A stretch of 64,000 bases of DNA from Callorhinus ursinus. Its lineage: Eukaryota > Chordata > Mammalia > Carnivora > Otariidae. Shown piece after piece: positions 22,338 through 35,549 of the stretch (position 1 is the stretch's first letter; each line of letters starts with the position of its first letter). The position numbers and the translations under genes were made by a program. Below the pieces are notes generated by a model. It did not search any database. It saw only the letters and a program-made list of their open reading frames with translations, and had not been told where the DNA came from. The DNA lies in assembly GCF_003265705.1 (NCBI RefSeq), contig NW_020312848.1, forward strand, positions 57,830,585 to 57,894,584, given 5' to 3'.

Positions 22338-23235
22338 GTGAGTTTGTGGGGAAAACATTGCTCTCTCTCTCACATTTAACCCTGGGAAAGAAATGGAGGG
22401 TTCTTTCTGAGCAGGACATTGGAAAAAGAAATGAGAAAGGAATGTGTCATCGTCAGCTTCTATACTTGACATTTGTTGAGTATGGGAAGAAATTGCTGTA
22501 ATTGAGTTAAGACTTTGTACTTAAACATTTAAATCTTTCTCCAGTTTATATGGTTTATTTTTATCGTTCATATCAGAAAAGAGTGCCTATTCAAAATGTC
22601 TTTGATTTCAGAATTTCTCTTTATGTGAGGTGAATTCTTCTATTGTTTTCCTCCCTTTTTTTTCCCTTTGTACTTTCTTCCACCCTTACTTCACTATCAC
22701 ATAAATATTTAATAACTTAAGCAAGATCTTTTTTGTTTCTTTTTCTTCTTTTCTTTTTTAACCATCTGAGAAAGGTGAAAGAGTGAACACTGGATCTGGG
22801 AATGTGAATTAAAATTTTAATGGTTTCAGTTTTTCTTCATGAAAATTCCTACAAGTGTTTTATTTCATTGTGTGTTTCAGATGTGCAAGAAGAGTATATT
22901 ATATATAATACTGTACTTTAAAAAATAAACAAACAACCTTCCATGAGCTTTTTTGTTTTCTAGGAAAAGTTTATTCATCTACCACATTGCAAGAAACAAT
23001 ATGTATTTATTGAACAGATGGTGTTTAATTGAATAGAGTTGAACAAATAAGTGTACTAGATACATTCAAGGCTTTGTTCTGAACTGAAGGTACCACCTCC
23101 TTTCCCTAGTATTTTAAAAATAGTGGTTTGTCTATTTAAAATTTCATCATTTTTATTCCTGTCTCTTCACTCATCTTTCCTTTTCTATTTCATTGTTTTT
23201 AATGCATGTGGTTTAGATTTTCCCTATTTTTTCTC
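22338..23235. other. Unique-looking stretch
   Basis: AT-rich, with no gene or clear repeat. It would be the downstream intron if the exon at 22109 is real. Confidence 0.4.
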
Positions 23236-23239
23236 TCAG

Positions 23240-23370
23240 TTACAACTTAGAGTGTTTTTGGACAGGGATTCTGCTAAATTTTAAGGATACAGAAATGAAT
23301 AATATATCTTTCATCCACTAGCTCGCAGTATATAAAAGCTAATAATGCAGCAGGATAAATGTACTTAAAC
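23240..23370 (-). repeat. Probable L2 fragment
   Basis: The text 'gctaaattttaaggatacagaaatgaataat...ctttcatccactagctcgcag' follows the antisense L2 3' end order (size-ordered 'ggatacag...gaa...ctgccct' words), heavily diverged. Confidence 0.35.
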
Positions 23371-23589
23371 CTCTAAGAGAAAAAGCACAATGATTGCTAG
23401 TTAAACTGCACTAATATTACAATGTACTAATATTCACTTCGATTTATAGATAGGCTGCTGCTCTATGTTAGGCAGAGTATTACCCTGAACTGTTACATTA
23501 TCTTTTAGTGTTGATGGGGCATTTCCTTTTATACTTTTAAAAGAAAAATAGTCCTTTTTTTATCAAACAGTACATGTTTTTTTAAGTCC

Positions 23590-24352
23590 ATAACAAGTCA
23601 GAAAACAGATGTTTGTGAGGATGCGGAGAAAGGAGAACCCTCCTACACTGTTTGTGGAAACGCAAGCGGTGCAACCACTCTGGAAACAGTATGGAATTTC
23701 CTCAAAAAGCTGAGAATAGAGCTACCCTATGACCCAGCAATTGCACTACTAGAGATTTACCCCAAAGATACAAATGTAGTGATCTGAAGGGTCACCCACA
23801 CCCCAGTGTTTATATCAGCAATGTCCACAATAGCCAAACTATGGAAAGAGCTCAGATGTCCATTGACAGATGAAAGGATAAAGAAGATGTGGGGTGTATA
23901 CACTCACACACACGCACGCACACACACACTAGAATATTACTCAGCCATCAAAAAAATTAAGTCTTGCCATTTGCAATGACATGGATGGAACTACAGGATA
24001 CTATGCTAAGTGAAATAAGTCATTCAGAGAAAGACAATTATATTGATTTCACTCATATATGGGATTTAAGAAACAAGACAGGATCATAGGGGAAAAGAGG
24101 AAAAAATAAAACAAGATGAAATTAGAGGAGGCAAACCATAAGAGACTCTTAATTCTAGGAAACAAGGTGAGGGTTGTTGAAGGGCAGGTAGGTGGGGGGA
24201 TGGGGTAACTGGGTGATGGGCACTAAGGAAGGCATGTGATGTAATGAGCAATGAGTGTTATATAAGACTGATGAATCACTGAACTCTGCCTCTGAAAGTA
24301 ATAATAAACTATATGTTAATTAATTGAATTTAAATAAAAATAAATAAAAATT
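23590..24352 (+). mobile_element. Older LINE-1 3' end with single-unit 3' UTR
   Basis: Plus strand: late ORF2 text (ggatgcggagaaaggagaac, tatgacccagcaattgcact), the ORF2 end near 24050, a one-unit 3' UTR (gggtgatgggcactaagga ... tgaatcactgaactctgcctctgaaa) and a compound A-rich tail. A CA array at 23903-23930 replaces the usual TATA run. It is diverged from the young copies. No target duplication was resolved. Confidence 0.85.
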
Positions 24353-24364
24353 AAAAAAAAAGAG

Positions 24365-26331
24365 CAGGTCAGGTAGTGCATCCAAGTTAAAGGAAGAAAA
24401 TTGAAGCCTGGCAGACTACAGTGACCCTGAAAGGACTTACTATGAACATTATGTGAATACGTATGTGAGATGCCTCCCTATGCCTACCTTATACAGATAA
24501 GATAAAAATTATATATGAGGGAAAAATATTTGCTACCTTTTATTATTAATAGTAAAAATGTTATTATTAATTGGTTTAAAGGGGTAAAAGAAACAAGTTA
24601 ACTGAAGAAATGCTGATAAATGGTTCTTCATCTCATAATATATTTTTCTTGAAGGTTATGGAAAACATAGAATTTATTTTAGTAATATTTGAGTTACATG
24701 TTAAATACAAATTTGTCTAGGTATAACATTGTTGGATCATATTCTTTTACTCAGATATCTGTATATGTAGCTCTACTATCTTCTGATATTTAATTTGGTT
24801 ATGGAGAAATCTGAGAACAGTCTGATTCTCTTTTTTCATATTGAAGTGCAGTAAATTAATTATGGATTTCAATTGTATCATTTTTTTCTGGAACATATTA
24901 TACATTTTCCATCTAAAATTGTAGTTCTTCTTACAGGTTAGGGAAATTTTTCTTCATTACAACATTGAATGCTTTTAAAATACTATTTAAATTATTCTTC
25001 CTCATACCCTACAGATATCTTTTTGGTTTATCTCTACTTATGCTCTATTGAGTTTTTTTTATTATTCTTAAGTTTATTTTTTCCTACTCATTTATTACAG
25101 GTAATTCAGTACTTTCTGTTAACAAGTCCATTTGTAGCGATGTCTATTCTGTTTAATTTTGTTTTATTGCCATTTTATTTGTTACTGGTATGTTTTTGGT
25201 CCTTAGCTTGCTATCTTTTCTAGCCCTCAGAAGAGCTAGATTACATAGTCATTTATACATACATACCAAGGTAATAGTCTCCAGGTAAGGAGGCAGCATC
25301 TAGAAAGTCCAAAGATTTTAACACTGGAGTTGGAATTTGTCTTTCCCCAGGCAGTTAACTGGTAATAATTATTTATTAGTGTTTTTAAACCAAATTAATA
25401 GAGGCTACAGTTTGACTCATTTCTTATTACTTATTATGTTTTAGTTCCATAATATTTTTAAAGAAAATAAGTTTGAATATTAGTGCATGAGAAAATAGGA
25501 TGTTCATTTAGTTGCTTATCTACTTAAGTATACTTTGATATACAAAAGCAAAAAGGTAGCTAACAGAAAATATTACAATGGGTGACTCAATTCAGTGATA
25601 TTTAATGGATGAGTACAGTAGAGATTTCAAGAATTGAAGTAAGTTTTAAATTAGAAAAATCTGTTAGAGGAGGCAACACACACTGTTTAGTTTTAGTTAT
25701 GTGCTGTCTTGCTTAAAGAGGTGATTATACCAAATAATCTTTTGCATTTCTGTAAATAAGAATTTAGCCAAGAAGGATTTGTGGCCCATAGTCATAGACA
25801 CTCAGATTACTCCTTGCCCAAACACAGTTGGAAGACTTAAAGCAAAATAAAACATAAGTGTTTTTAAAGTTATTATTCCCAGAGCCATTGGCAGAGACTG
25901 AGCTTCCAGAAAAGAGCTGGAATGTCCATTTGAAAATTAGGGTCCAAATTCTAGAGACCAGTGGAAAAGACTGAAAAATGAGGGATTTTAGAAAAAGTTA
26001 ATATGACATTCATTTGCTAAACATACATTCCCTTTTTATTGGGGAGACTAATGATCTTGGGAAATTTGACTTGAGCAACAACAGTCAAATTGATTGGGGT
26101 AAGCCTAGCCAACTTCAATTTATAACAGAACACAATGACCAGGAAAAAAGTGCTTGACTTGGTAAAAGAAAAATAAATTCTTACTCTGTGCTGTTAGGAA
26201 ATGATATATCTAATTTTACACAATCTTCTTGCCTGACACATTTAAGATTCAAGTAAATGCTTGTGGAAATGTAATAGCACAAAGTCCTTAGGCTCAGAAC
26301 TGGACTCCAAGCAAAGAGATTCTGAAGCATC

Positions 26332-26380
<49 letters not shown>

Positions 26381-27930
26381 CATGTCATGTGTGCGTGCAT
26401 GTTTGTATAAATAAGGAATAAAAGGGCATTTGAGACCCTTGTAAGGGGTCAAATTCTTCTTGGACAGGATTCTGAAACACTTCACATTGTAGGACTCAAA
26501 CATTTCAACAGATAGACCCTTTATTGCCCTCCTCTCACTATCCTGAATCCTGTTTTAGTCAAATGTAAATAAAGCCTCAATAGATTCTAAACATTTTATT
26601 TTTTCTAGGTTCTATTTTGTAATTCAGATTTTACTAACTCCCTTTGTTTTGGAAGACCTGAGATGATTCTAAATTTTGATTAATCTCGTCATTCCTGAAG
26701 GAGGTATTTGTTCAGTACATTGGGAAGCTTTCAAAGTGCTTAGTGTCTTTTTTTAATCCAGAGTTTATCTAGTACACTCAACTAGTCAGAGCTGTAAGAA
26801 TAATCTAGAAATAAGTAGAAATGTTTTTGAGCATCTTTTAAGAAGCTAAATTAGGTCCCTGAAAACCCATATTACCCAGAATATGAATGACATTTCCTTT
26901 CTTTCTGGACTGCAAAATTCTAGAGTTAACTTTTTTTTATAAGCATTTTAGATTAATACTCTAAATTAATATTTGATTGGATCAAATGCTCTGCTGATTT
27001 AAGCCTTCTGTCTCTATTGGCAGATGTCCTACATCTATCCACACATTTACATCTTAAACTCTAGTGTTTATTTGTGTGTGTGTGTGTGGAATATTTACTA
27101 CTCTGTAATCATTTTAACCTATTTATAACTGGCCTAGGAAATTGACCCCATTCTGACTGTGACCAGCCTGTGTCCTCTTTCTCTTCAATACCACAAAGAA
27201 ATATTCAGGACTTCATACTATTCATCTCAGGTTTAGGAAGACTCAAACTGGTTTAATAAATAGTTTTTCATTGTGTTAAGTAGGATTGCCAAGCCTTTGA
27301 ACACAATTCACTTTTTTCTAAAGAACCAATTTTATTTTGTGGTAATGAATGGATATAATATGCCTACACAACTGTAAGAGTTCTTTGTGCCAAACTGAAG
27401 ATCAGGGGATTCAGCTTTGGTTTGTATTCTGTCCTGCTTCCTTTTTTTCCCCTCAGGAAATATAGTAATTTTTAAATCTGAAGATAGCAGTGGCTCTTGA
27501 AGAAGTGTGTTGTATTGCAATTATTTTTTAGCACAAAGCCTAAGTGTTTTGATAGCTGATAGTATTTATTCATCTGGAGCTCTGGGTAAAGTTATTCTGC
27601 ATAAAAATAAACAGGCTGATGAAAAGAGCTAGTGTCTGAATCATTTAAATATTCACATTGAAATTCTATAATTGTGCTTTACTTGGCTTTTAGATGCAAG
27701 CATTTCTCATGCAAAATAGCAGAGGGCACACAACAAATACATTCAATATTTTCATTATTTCTAGAATTGAAAATATATGTGTATATATATTTTATTCACT
27801 GGAGACAGAAAAAAACAGAAATCTCCAAATGATTACCAATAGTTCCAAACTTCCTACCTTCAAATAGAAGAAAAATTGTTTTCTTATACCCGCCTTTTTT
27901 AACAGCTAATGGGCAGTGAAATACATTAAA
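24365..27930. other. Long stretch without recognised genes or repeats
   Basis: Apart from the GT microsatellite at 26335-26379 and a short one at 27075-27089, I recognise nothing. Open frames are short and low-complexity. Confidence 0.4.
26335..26379. repeat. (GT)n microsatellite
   Basis: About 22 uninterrupted GT units. Confidence 0.95.
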
Positions 27931-27944
27931 AGTACGCAAGTTCT

Positions 27945-28160
27945 TCTTCTTCTTCTTCTTCTTCTTTTTTTGTAGTTCCTTTGTTTCTTTTTAAGATTTT
28001 ATTTACTTGAGAGAGAGAGCACAGAGGGAGAGTGAGAGAGAGAAGCAGACTCCCTGTTGAGTGGAGAGCCCAATGCAGGGCTGGATCCCAGGACCCTGAG
28101 CTCATGACCTGAGCTGAAGGCAGACACTTAACTGACTGGGCCACCCAGGCGCCCCCTAAT
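27945..28160 (-). mobile_element. CAN-SINE with microsatellite tail
   Basis: Minus strand. The tail at left contains (TTC)n (sense GAA), followed by a purine-rich body and head 'gccacccaggcgcccc' at right. Target duplication of 13 bp with one mismatch: gtacgcaagttct (27932-27944) and gtacacaagttct (28161-28173). Confidence 0.95.
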
Positions 28161-28387
28161 GTACACAAGTTCTGTGATAACACTTGGGTTCCATCTATAG
28201 GAGTCAGAAAAGATGAACATGTGCTTGTGCATGCATGGGCATGCGTTAGCTTGGGAATACCCTTTATGCCAATTTTAACTGCACAGATCTGAAGTTGTTT
28301 TAGTGAAGCTTTAGCTACTAAGAATCTTTTTGTAACCTGGCAAAATATTTCCCCAAACTGGAATTTCAAGCCAGGCAAACTTTGAAT

Positions 28388-28475
28388 TATTTCTCAACTT
28401 TGCCACTTATTAGCTGGGTGAACCTGGATGTTGCTTAAATTTCCCAATAAAGTACTTAAATTCCTCTATAACTCA
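28388..28475 (+). repeat. MIR SINE fragment
   Basis: The core words 'tttgccacttattagctgggtgaacctgg' match MIR. Confidence 0.6.
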
Positions 28476-28689
28476 AAAATTTATCATCATACTTATATTC
28501 CACATAGAGTGTTAATATTAATTTAAAGTATTTATTATGTGTGCTACCTATAGCAATATTTCTAATGTAATTTTAATATTAATATGTATATTAGAAATGT
28601 TCACACCTGTGCTTTTCTTGTAGATTCTCCTTCTACTTTTCCAGTAATTTTTGGATTAAGGAACAGGAAATAGCTGTGTTTTTTTAATA

Positions 28690-28765
28690 AAATTAATATA
28701 CCTATTTTTTAGAGAAGTTTCAGGTTATAGAAAAATTGAGTAGAAAGTACAGGCTCCCTATTGAT
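28690..28765 (-). repeat. Possible ancient L1 3' UTR scrap
   Basis: The text 'ttagagaagtttcaggttatagaaaaattgagtagaaagtacag' resembles old L1 3' UTR. Confidence 0.45.
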
Positions 28766-29356
28766 TTAGTGGTAAGGCTGGAGGGGAGGCAAAGCAATCT
28801 TTAATCCTGTGATTAGGTCCTAGTCTTTTAGATAACCTGTATTCCAAGCCCAGGGAATTGTGATCTTTCTTGGTAAATAAAATGTTGGTGCTTCTCAAAC
28901 TCTAGTGAAATATCATACACAATTTTTTTTCAGCTGCTGTTTTAAGGGAATTGAAGAATTAACATGCTATAAATACATGGGATTCTCATTTTTAAATGCT
29001 AGTTTGTGTATATTTCTAATTTATCTTCTGTTTGTGTTATAGATTTACTATGACATTTTAAAATATAGTAAACTATCCAGTTTAGAAAGTATTTGGACTC
29101 AGAGTTTCTGGACTATTAACAATTTATTGATACTCCAGATTTTATTTATCCCTTGATTATTTATGAAATCTCTAGGAGGCATTTGTGTAATCCATTTGGA
29201 GGCTTTAGAAATACTTTCACATCTTATGCAAAAGTTTTTCAGTACCCTCAGCTTCTCATAATAAAGAGTAGAGTCTAGAAATAGAGGTATTTTGGGTGTC
29301 CTTTAAGAAGCTAAAACAGAAACTTCAAAGTTCATTTTAAAAGTCCATATACTTTA

Positions 29357-29540
29357 TTTTTTTAAAGATTTATTTATTTGTTAGAAAAAGAGAACATGAG
29401 CAGGGAGGAGGGGCAGAGGAGGGAGAGAAGCAGAACCCCAGCTCAGCAGGGAGCCCAATGCCAGGCTGGATCCCTTGACCCCGGGATCATGACCCAAGCC
29501 AAAGGCAAACACTTAACCAACTGAGCCACCCAGGCACCCC
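29357..29540 (-). mobile_element. CAN-SINE
   Basis: Minus strand: tail left, head 'gagccacccaggcacccc' right. The target duplication aaaagtccatatacttta (29339-29356) matches 29541-29558 with one mismatch. A third copy of the target follows at 29578-29591. Confidence 0.95.
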
Positions 29541-29558
29541 AAAGGTCCATATACTTTA

Positions 29559-29591
29559 ACCTAAAAAAAAAAAAAAAGGCCATATACTTTA
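29559..29591 (+). mobile_element. Poly(A)-only insertion at the same target site
   Basis: The 19-nt segment acct plus A15 (29559-29577) sits between two copies of the target word ccatatacttta (29547-29558 and 29580-29591). This looks like a retroposition so 5'-truncated that little but the tail remains. The opposite orientation to the adjacent SINE suggests a separate event. Confidence 0.6.
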
Positions 29592-29599
29592 TATACAAA

Positions 29600-30470
29600 T
29601 CAATAATCAGAGCCAGTGGACAGAATACACATTTTATAGATTACCTTGAAGTTGGTTATCTAACTTATTCCTAAACTGTAACAATTGTCAGTAACGATCG
29701 CTCAGCAGAGGAGAAAGTAGGAAAGATTTAAAGGCCTGACAACATTTTTAAAAAGAAGAGCATACTGGCTTAGTTTAGCACACTGGCAAACTGCTTCACT
29801 GGCCAGAATTGACATCATATAGGAGAAGAAAAAGAATTATGAAGATAACCCAACTTTTAGGAAAAAAAAATGCATATATATGTATGCCTGGGTGTTATTT
29901 TGTGTGAAAACACTTTAGAAATATATGGTTATTTAAACTGTGTGGGAATTTGAGAATTTGAGACCTCTGTGTTCCTGGATAATAGTGGATATATGATGAG
30001 TTGTATAAAACAGATAACTTGGCTGGGACAGAGTTTGATTTTCAGCAAAACTAGATTTTCAACAGGAGCATTATGAACAGAATGAAAGTCACAGAAAAGG
30101 AGAGAAAACTATCTAAAATAAGTTCTTTCCAGTGAAATGTTATACATAAGAGGTAATTCTTATTTTTTAATTTGGTTTTCTTTTGATTTGATTTGGTTTT
30201 GTTTTTAGCCCTTAAATTTCTTTTAAAGACAACTGTTCAGTGGTAGTCTTGACTTTATACCTAAGCCTGCAATCTCAATATTTCTGGAAATTCTACTCCC
30301 TAATATGTTGAGATTATTTAAAATGTTCCTTTTTTTCCAACTAAATTTGGTAACCTCTTTTGTTATCAATAAAAAAAAAACTTTCTTTGAAAGAAATCTT
30401 TAACTATGCTTTTACCAAATATATACTAGCTCTATATAAATTTACAGATTCGGTATTAATTTGAAATGGA
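29600..30470. other. Unique-looking stretch
   Basis: No gene or repeat recognised. Confidence 0.35.
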
Positions 30471-30474
30471 ATAA

Positions 30475-32085
30475 TCATTTGAATAATCACATTAAATATA
30501 AATGGCTTATAAACTCTACTTAAAAGGCAGAGGTTCCAATATTAAATTAAAATGACCCAACTAAGTGCTGCCTATAAGGAATTCTTTGCAATTATAAAGA
30601 CAAAAAAAAAGATTAAAATTAAAGAATGGAAAAAATATACCATGCTGCCACTAATCAAAAGAGATTTTTATTGATGACAGTATTAATATCAGACAAAATA
30701 GATTTTAGAACAAAGAATATTACTAAGGATAGAAAATATAATTTCACAATGCTAAAGTGGTTAATTCATCAAGAGTGCATAATGATCTTAATACTTATGC
30801 ACATAATAAAATCTTTGAAATATGTGAAATGAAAACTGATAGAAGCTCAAGAAAAAATAAAGAAACCCAGAATTAATTTCCGTTGTGTGAAATTTCAAAT
30901 TTCTCTTCTCTTCTCAATCATTGATAGAATAAGTAGATAAAAAATAACTGAATAGAAAATATTTGAATAACACTATCAAGCAGTTTTACCCAGATGTTGT
31001 TTATAGAATATAACACCCAACATCAACCAAATGCATATTCTCTAGTACACAAGGATGTCCTTTATTCTGGATCATAAAATAATGCTCAATGAATTTAAAA
31101 TGAATAGTATACTTTTAAATAATCTTTAGGTCAAAAAATGTCAGAAGGAAAATCAGACAGTATTACAGTCTGATTTTTAAAATAAAATCACAATGTATCA
31201 AAATTTGGGGATACCCCTTAGGCAGTATTTAGGGAGAAATTTCTTGCTCAAAATGCCTATATCAGAAAATAAGAAAGGTCTTAAATCAAAGACCTCAACT
31301 TAACCTTAAGATACTAGGAAAAGAAAATGATATTAAACACAAAATTTGTAGAAAAAAATAATAAAGAGCAGAAATCAAAGAAATTGAAACAAAAAACAAT
31401 ATAGAAAATTAATGAAATGAACAATTTGTTCTTTGAGATGAATAACACTGATAAATTTTTAGCCAGACTGATGATGGAAAAAATTTTAAAAAGTGAAAAC
31501 TCAAAAATACAATATCAAGAACAAGAGAGATGGCATAAATTCTATAATTATTTAAAATATAATAAGGAATGTTAGGAAAATTATCATGACAATAAATTTG
31601 ACAATTTTGATGAAATAGCCAAATTTCTAGAAAGAAACAATTTATTAAGACTAACTCAAGAAAAATAGATAACCTGAGTAGTTTGTTAAAGAACTTCTGT
31701 ATATAACTAGAAACTTTGCCACAAAGAAAAGTTCAGGAAATACGGCTTCACTGATGAACACTAGTAAATTAAAAAAAAAAAAAAATCTCATTTCTACACA
31801 AACATTCCCCAAATTGAAAAATATGGGCATTCTCCAGCTTATTTTATTAGGGCAGCATTAGGCTGATCCTGAACTCAGACAAAGATATTTCAAGAAAAAC
31901 TATAGTAACAATATATTTCATGAACATACATGCAGAAATTCTAAACAAAATTTCAGTAAATTAAATCCAAATTGTGTTATACAAAAAATATTATATAACT
32001 CAAGACTGGTGAAATTTATCCCATAAAAGCAAGGTTAGAAAACCAAGCAGTGTAATTTGTCATATTAATAAATGGCATGAGCAAA
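30475..32085 (+). mobile_element. Ancient LINE-1, N-terminal half of ORF2, heavily degraded
   Basis: Plus-strand text follows L1 ORF2 order. It covers the start (cacattaaatataaatggct), the endonuclease region (atatcagacaaaatagatttt), the linker (gcagaaatcaaagaaattgaa, near 31370), the finger region near 31740 (ggcttcactgatgaac) and the early polymerase region near 31860-32000. There are many stops and indels, and the only open piece of note is 30626-30832. Neither a 3' end nor a tail is present, so this is a remnant of an insertion whose ends have been lost. Confidence 0.8.
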
Positions 32086-32089
32086 GTGT

Positions 32090-32984
32090 TTTGGATGATG
32101 GAAAAATTCTACATCTTCATTGTGGTGGTGGTTCCATGACTGTATAACTTTGTCAAAGGTTGTAGAACTATATCCATAAAAAGGATGATTTCTAAGTAAA
32201 TTAAACCTCCATAAATTTGATAAAGACAATTACCTTTGTCAATTTGAAATTTATTATGTATTTAAAAATATTTTCCTAAATATATATAGCTAGATATCTT
32301 AAAGATTGTGTTTTTGATATTTTACTTAAATGGCCTATTGCTTTCTGATTCCCTGACCATAGAGTTAATGCTGGCTGAGAATTAGTCAGACATTATTTGT
32401 GTTGAGGTACAAAGCTGAACATAGTGTCTTCTGCTGTAAATCTTCTTGACCATATGGTAAAGGTACAATGTTGGCACTGAACCCTAATATCCATCTGGAC
32501 AGAGATACATTTATTGAATGAGATAAAACTTTCAAAATCAACCATCTGTATGCCATTTTTACAAAAACCAAAAACCTGTAAATAGAACAATTATGTACAG
32601 AAAAAAGAGTGATTACAGAAATAATGTGATATTTAGTTTGCATAGTTAAAAGCCTTTCAAAAACCTATACTGAGAATCGTCAAGTGCAGTATTTTGCTAA
32701 CTTGAAAATATAAATCGATCCATATTATTTGTGCAATAATGTCTAATCAATGTATTGATCAAGTCCAAAAGTTCCTTACCTATTTTCACTTAAGGTTCCC
32801 TTCACCTCATTGAGGCCAAACTCGTTTTTTATGGTTTTATTTTAATATATTCATTGTTTTTGATGTTTGTGGATTTCTACATGTCAGTGAGTAAAGAAGT
32901 AGATTAGTAAATGAAATATATTACTTATTAGGAATTGGTAATTATTCCTTAATTGAGTGTTACTTTCCCAAACAGAAGTATTAG
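32090..32984. other. Unique-looking stretch
   Basis: No gene or repeat recognised. The minus-strand open frames near 32386-32643 have no family features. Confidence 0.35.
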
Positions 32985-33185
32985 ATCGTTAAAAGCACAG
33001 ATCTTGTAGTCACACACTTTAAAGTTCAAATCCTAGTTTTTCCTTTTGTCAACTGTGACCTTAGGCAAGTCACTAAGTCTGCACCTCAATTAACTCATCT
33101 TTGAAGAAGCAGTAATAATATCGGCTTGTTGGTTGTTATGAGGATTAAATGAGATCAGAGAAGGTAAAGCAGAATTATCACTTGT
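32985..33185 (+). repeat. MIR SINE, near full length
   Basis: Reads through the whole MIR order: 'agcacagatcttgtagtcacac', 'aactgtgaccttaggcaagtcac', 'cctcaattaactcatctttga', 'aataatat...tgttatgaggattaaatgag'. Confidence 0.85.
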
Positions 33186-33819
33186 CATGAATAAAATTTT
33201 GTTATTATGGTTATTAAAAATAGTTGTTTCTTACACAAGCATCGATAGTGAGGGGTAATGAATCCTTTGGGAGATGTGGAAATAAACGTTGAAAACAATA
33301 TTTCTTTTTCGTTTTGTGTGTTATGAGGTAGCTTTAATATGCTGTCCTGTACCTTGTATCTGAACTGTCTTACAGTTTACAGTGGGATAATGTGGACCAC
33401 TTGAGAAATAGAATGCCTTCAAGGTTTGTTATAAAACAAATTTCTGTCTTTGTTAGCATTTCATATGTTGCTTCCCAGAATGAGAGTGTTAGATATTCTA
33501 ATAAGAACTTCCTTGATTGATGTGAATAGAGTGCTCTTTCTTTTGGGTAAAATATTTCAATTGAATTTTGTTTCAGATGAAATTAGAAGACTTTCTTTGA
33601 ACAATGTCTGTAGGTTAAGTTATTAGAATGCAAAGTTCCAGATGATAGTCAAGGATAATTTATTAGCATATTTTTTACTTGAAGTTTTCTATGAAATTAG
33701 ATCAACAAAATAAAAAAAAAAAAACTCTTTCCTTTTTAGTACAATAAGCACTAGAGCATGATTTCAAGAATTTGACCTCATGCAGTATTTCTGCTTGATT
33801 TTTTGTTTTTCTTTCTTTT

Positions 33820-34415
33820 TAATTTTACTTTTAAATAAAAATTGTATATACTTAAGGTACACAACATGATGATTTGATATACATATACACAGTGAAATGA
33901 TTACTACAGTCAAGCTAATTAACATATCATCTCCTCACATAGTTACTGTTTTTTTGTGTGTGGTGAGAACATCTGAAATCTTAGTAAATTCCCAGTATTA
34001 AATACAGTATTATTAACTATCATCATTATGCTGTATGTTAGATCTGTAGAATTATTCATCCTACATAACTGCAACTTTATACCCTTTGACCAATACTTCC
34101 CTATTTCTCTTACCTCCCCCCACCCCCTGGTGACCACTGTTCTACTCCCTGGGTCTCAGTATTTGACTTTTTAAGATTCTGCATATAAGTGAGATGATGC
34201 AGATTTTCTGTCTCTGGTTTATTTCACTTGCCATAATGTCCTACAGGTTCATCCAGGTTATTGTAAATCACAGGATTTCTTTCTCTTTTAAGGCTGATAA
34301 CATATCTGTCTGTCTAATCACAGTGTATCCGCTTATCCATCAGTGGGCGCTTAGGTTGTTTCCATATCTTGGCTATTGTGAATAATGCTATAATGAACAT
34401 GGGAATGCAAATGTT
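33820..34415 (-). mobile_element. Old LINE-1 3' end
   Basis: Minus strand: 3' UTR text (cagtattattaactatcatca, accccctggtgaccactgttc) then the ORF2 C-terminus (ataagtgagatgatgcagattttctg, ttggctattgtgaataatgc). It is the same general age class as the L1 at 10939. Confidence 0.85.
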
Positions 34416-34726
34416 TTCAAGGTCCAGATGGTTTTAAGTTGTGAGCAGACAACTATTCTCTAAATGCAATGGTCATTCCAAAGGAATACTGTGTGATACC
34501 ACTGAACACATATTTATGTATGACATTTACCTATTTATTTTATTTATTTATTTTACCTTTTTAAGTGATACTAAACAGTTAAGGTTATATGATATGCATT
34601 TAATTGAGTGTAAGAATTATTGTGCACCATGTAGAGTAAACATAAAGAGTAAGCATTTGACCTGCATTGGTATAATCTCTTCTGGGGTGAAGTTGCCCCC
34701 CACCCCTCAACATAAAGCAATAATGA

Positions 34727-34803
34727 CATATATATATATATACACACACACACACATACACACATACATATATATAAATTACATATATATGTATATATAT
34801 AAC
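34727..34803. repeat. Compound (AT)n(AC)n microsatellite
   Basis: AT array, then AC, then ATAC and AT units over about 75 nt. Confidence 0.9.
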
Positions 34804-35117
34804 AGTAATTATATATGTAAACTTAGTTTTCTTCTACACCTGCAGGTTTAATTATCGTAGCTCTTGAGATAGCCTAGATTTCCAGTTGCCAAATATGAAA
34901 TTTTGTTCTCTATATATTCATGAATGTACATTAGGAAAAACACCCAGAAAATTCAAATATTAAGGTTATTTTAGGACCTTAATCATTGAATTAAACAGTT
35001 GGTTTGCTGTTTTATAAAGAATGTTTTGAAGTTACCTCGTCTACCAAATGCATTAAATCAAAAGTGATATAAAACACTACAAATTTGTAAATGATAATTC
35101 AGATAATCTGGCACTTC

Positions 35118-35548
35118 TGTATTAATTTCCTAGGGCTACCCTAACAACTTGCTACAAATTTGGGGGAATAAAACCACATATATTTATTCTTTCAAATTTT
35201 AGAGGCCATCAATCCAAAATGAAAGGTTGTTGGCAAGGTCATTCTTCCTCTGAAGATACAGGGGAAAATCTTTCCTTGCCTCTTTTATTTCTGCTGACTT
35301 CAAGAATTCCTTGGCTTATGGTAGCATAAATGATCTCTGCTTCCATCTTCATGTGGCCTCTTATTGTATATCTGTCTCTCTTCTTCTCTTAGAACTCCCA
35401 CTTGGGCCCACCTTAATCCTGGATGATCTCATCTGGAGATCATTAATTTAATCTCATCTGCAAAGTCCCTGTTTTCAAATAAGTCACTGTGGACAGGTTC
35501 CAGAGGACATATCTTTTTTGGAGGGTGGTCACCTTTCAACCTACTACA
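35118..35548 (+). repeat. Probable ancient solo LTR
   Basis: A 431-nt block with TG...CA ends (tgtattaatttcctagggct to ttcaacctactaca) and internal words of a common mammalian LTR-type repeat (attccttggcttatgg, gatgatctcatctggagatc, ggttccagaggacatatctt). Flanking 5-mers (acttc and cttat) are not a convincing duplication at this age. I cannot name the family for certain. Confidence 0.55.
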
Positions 35549-35549
35549 C

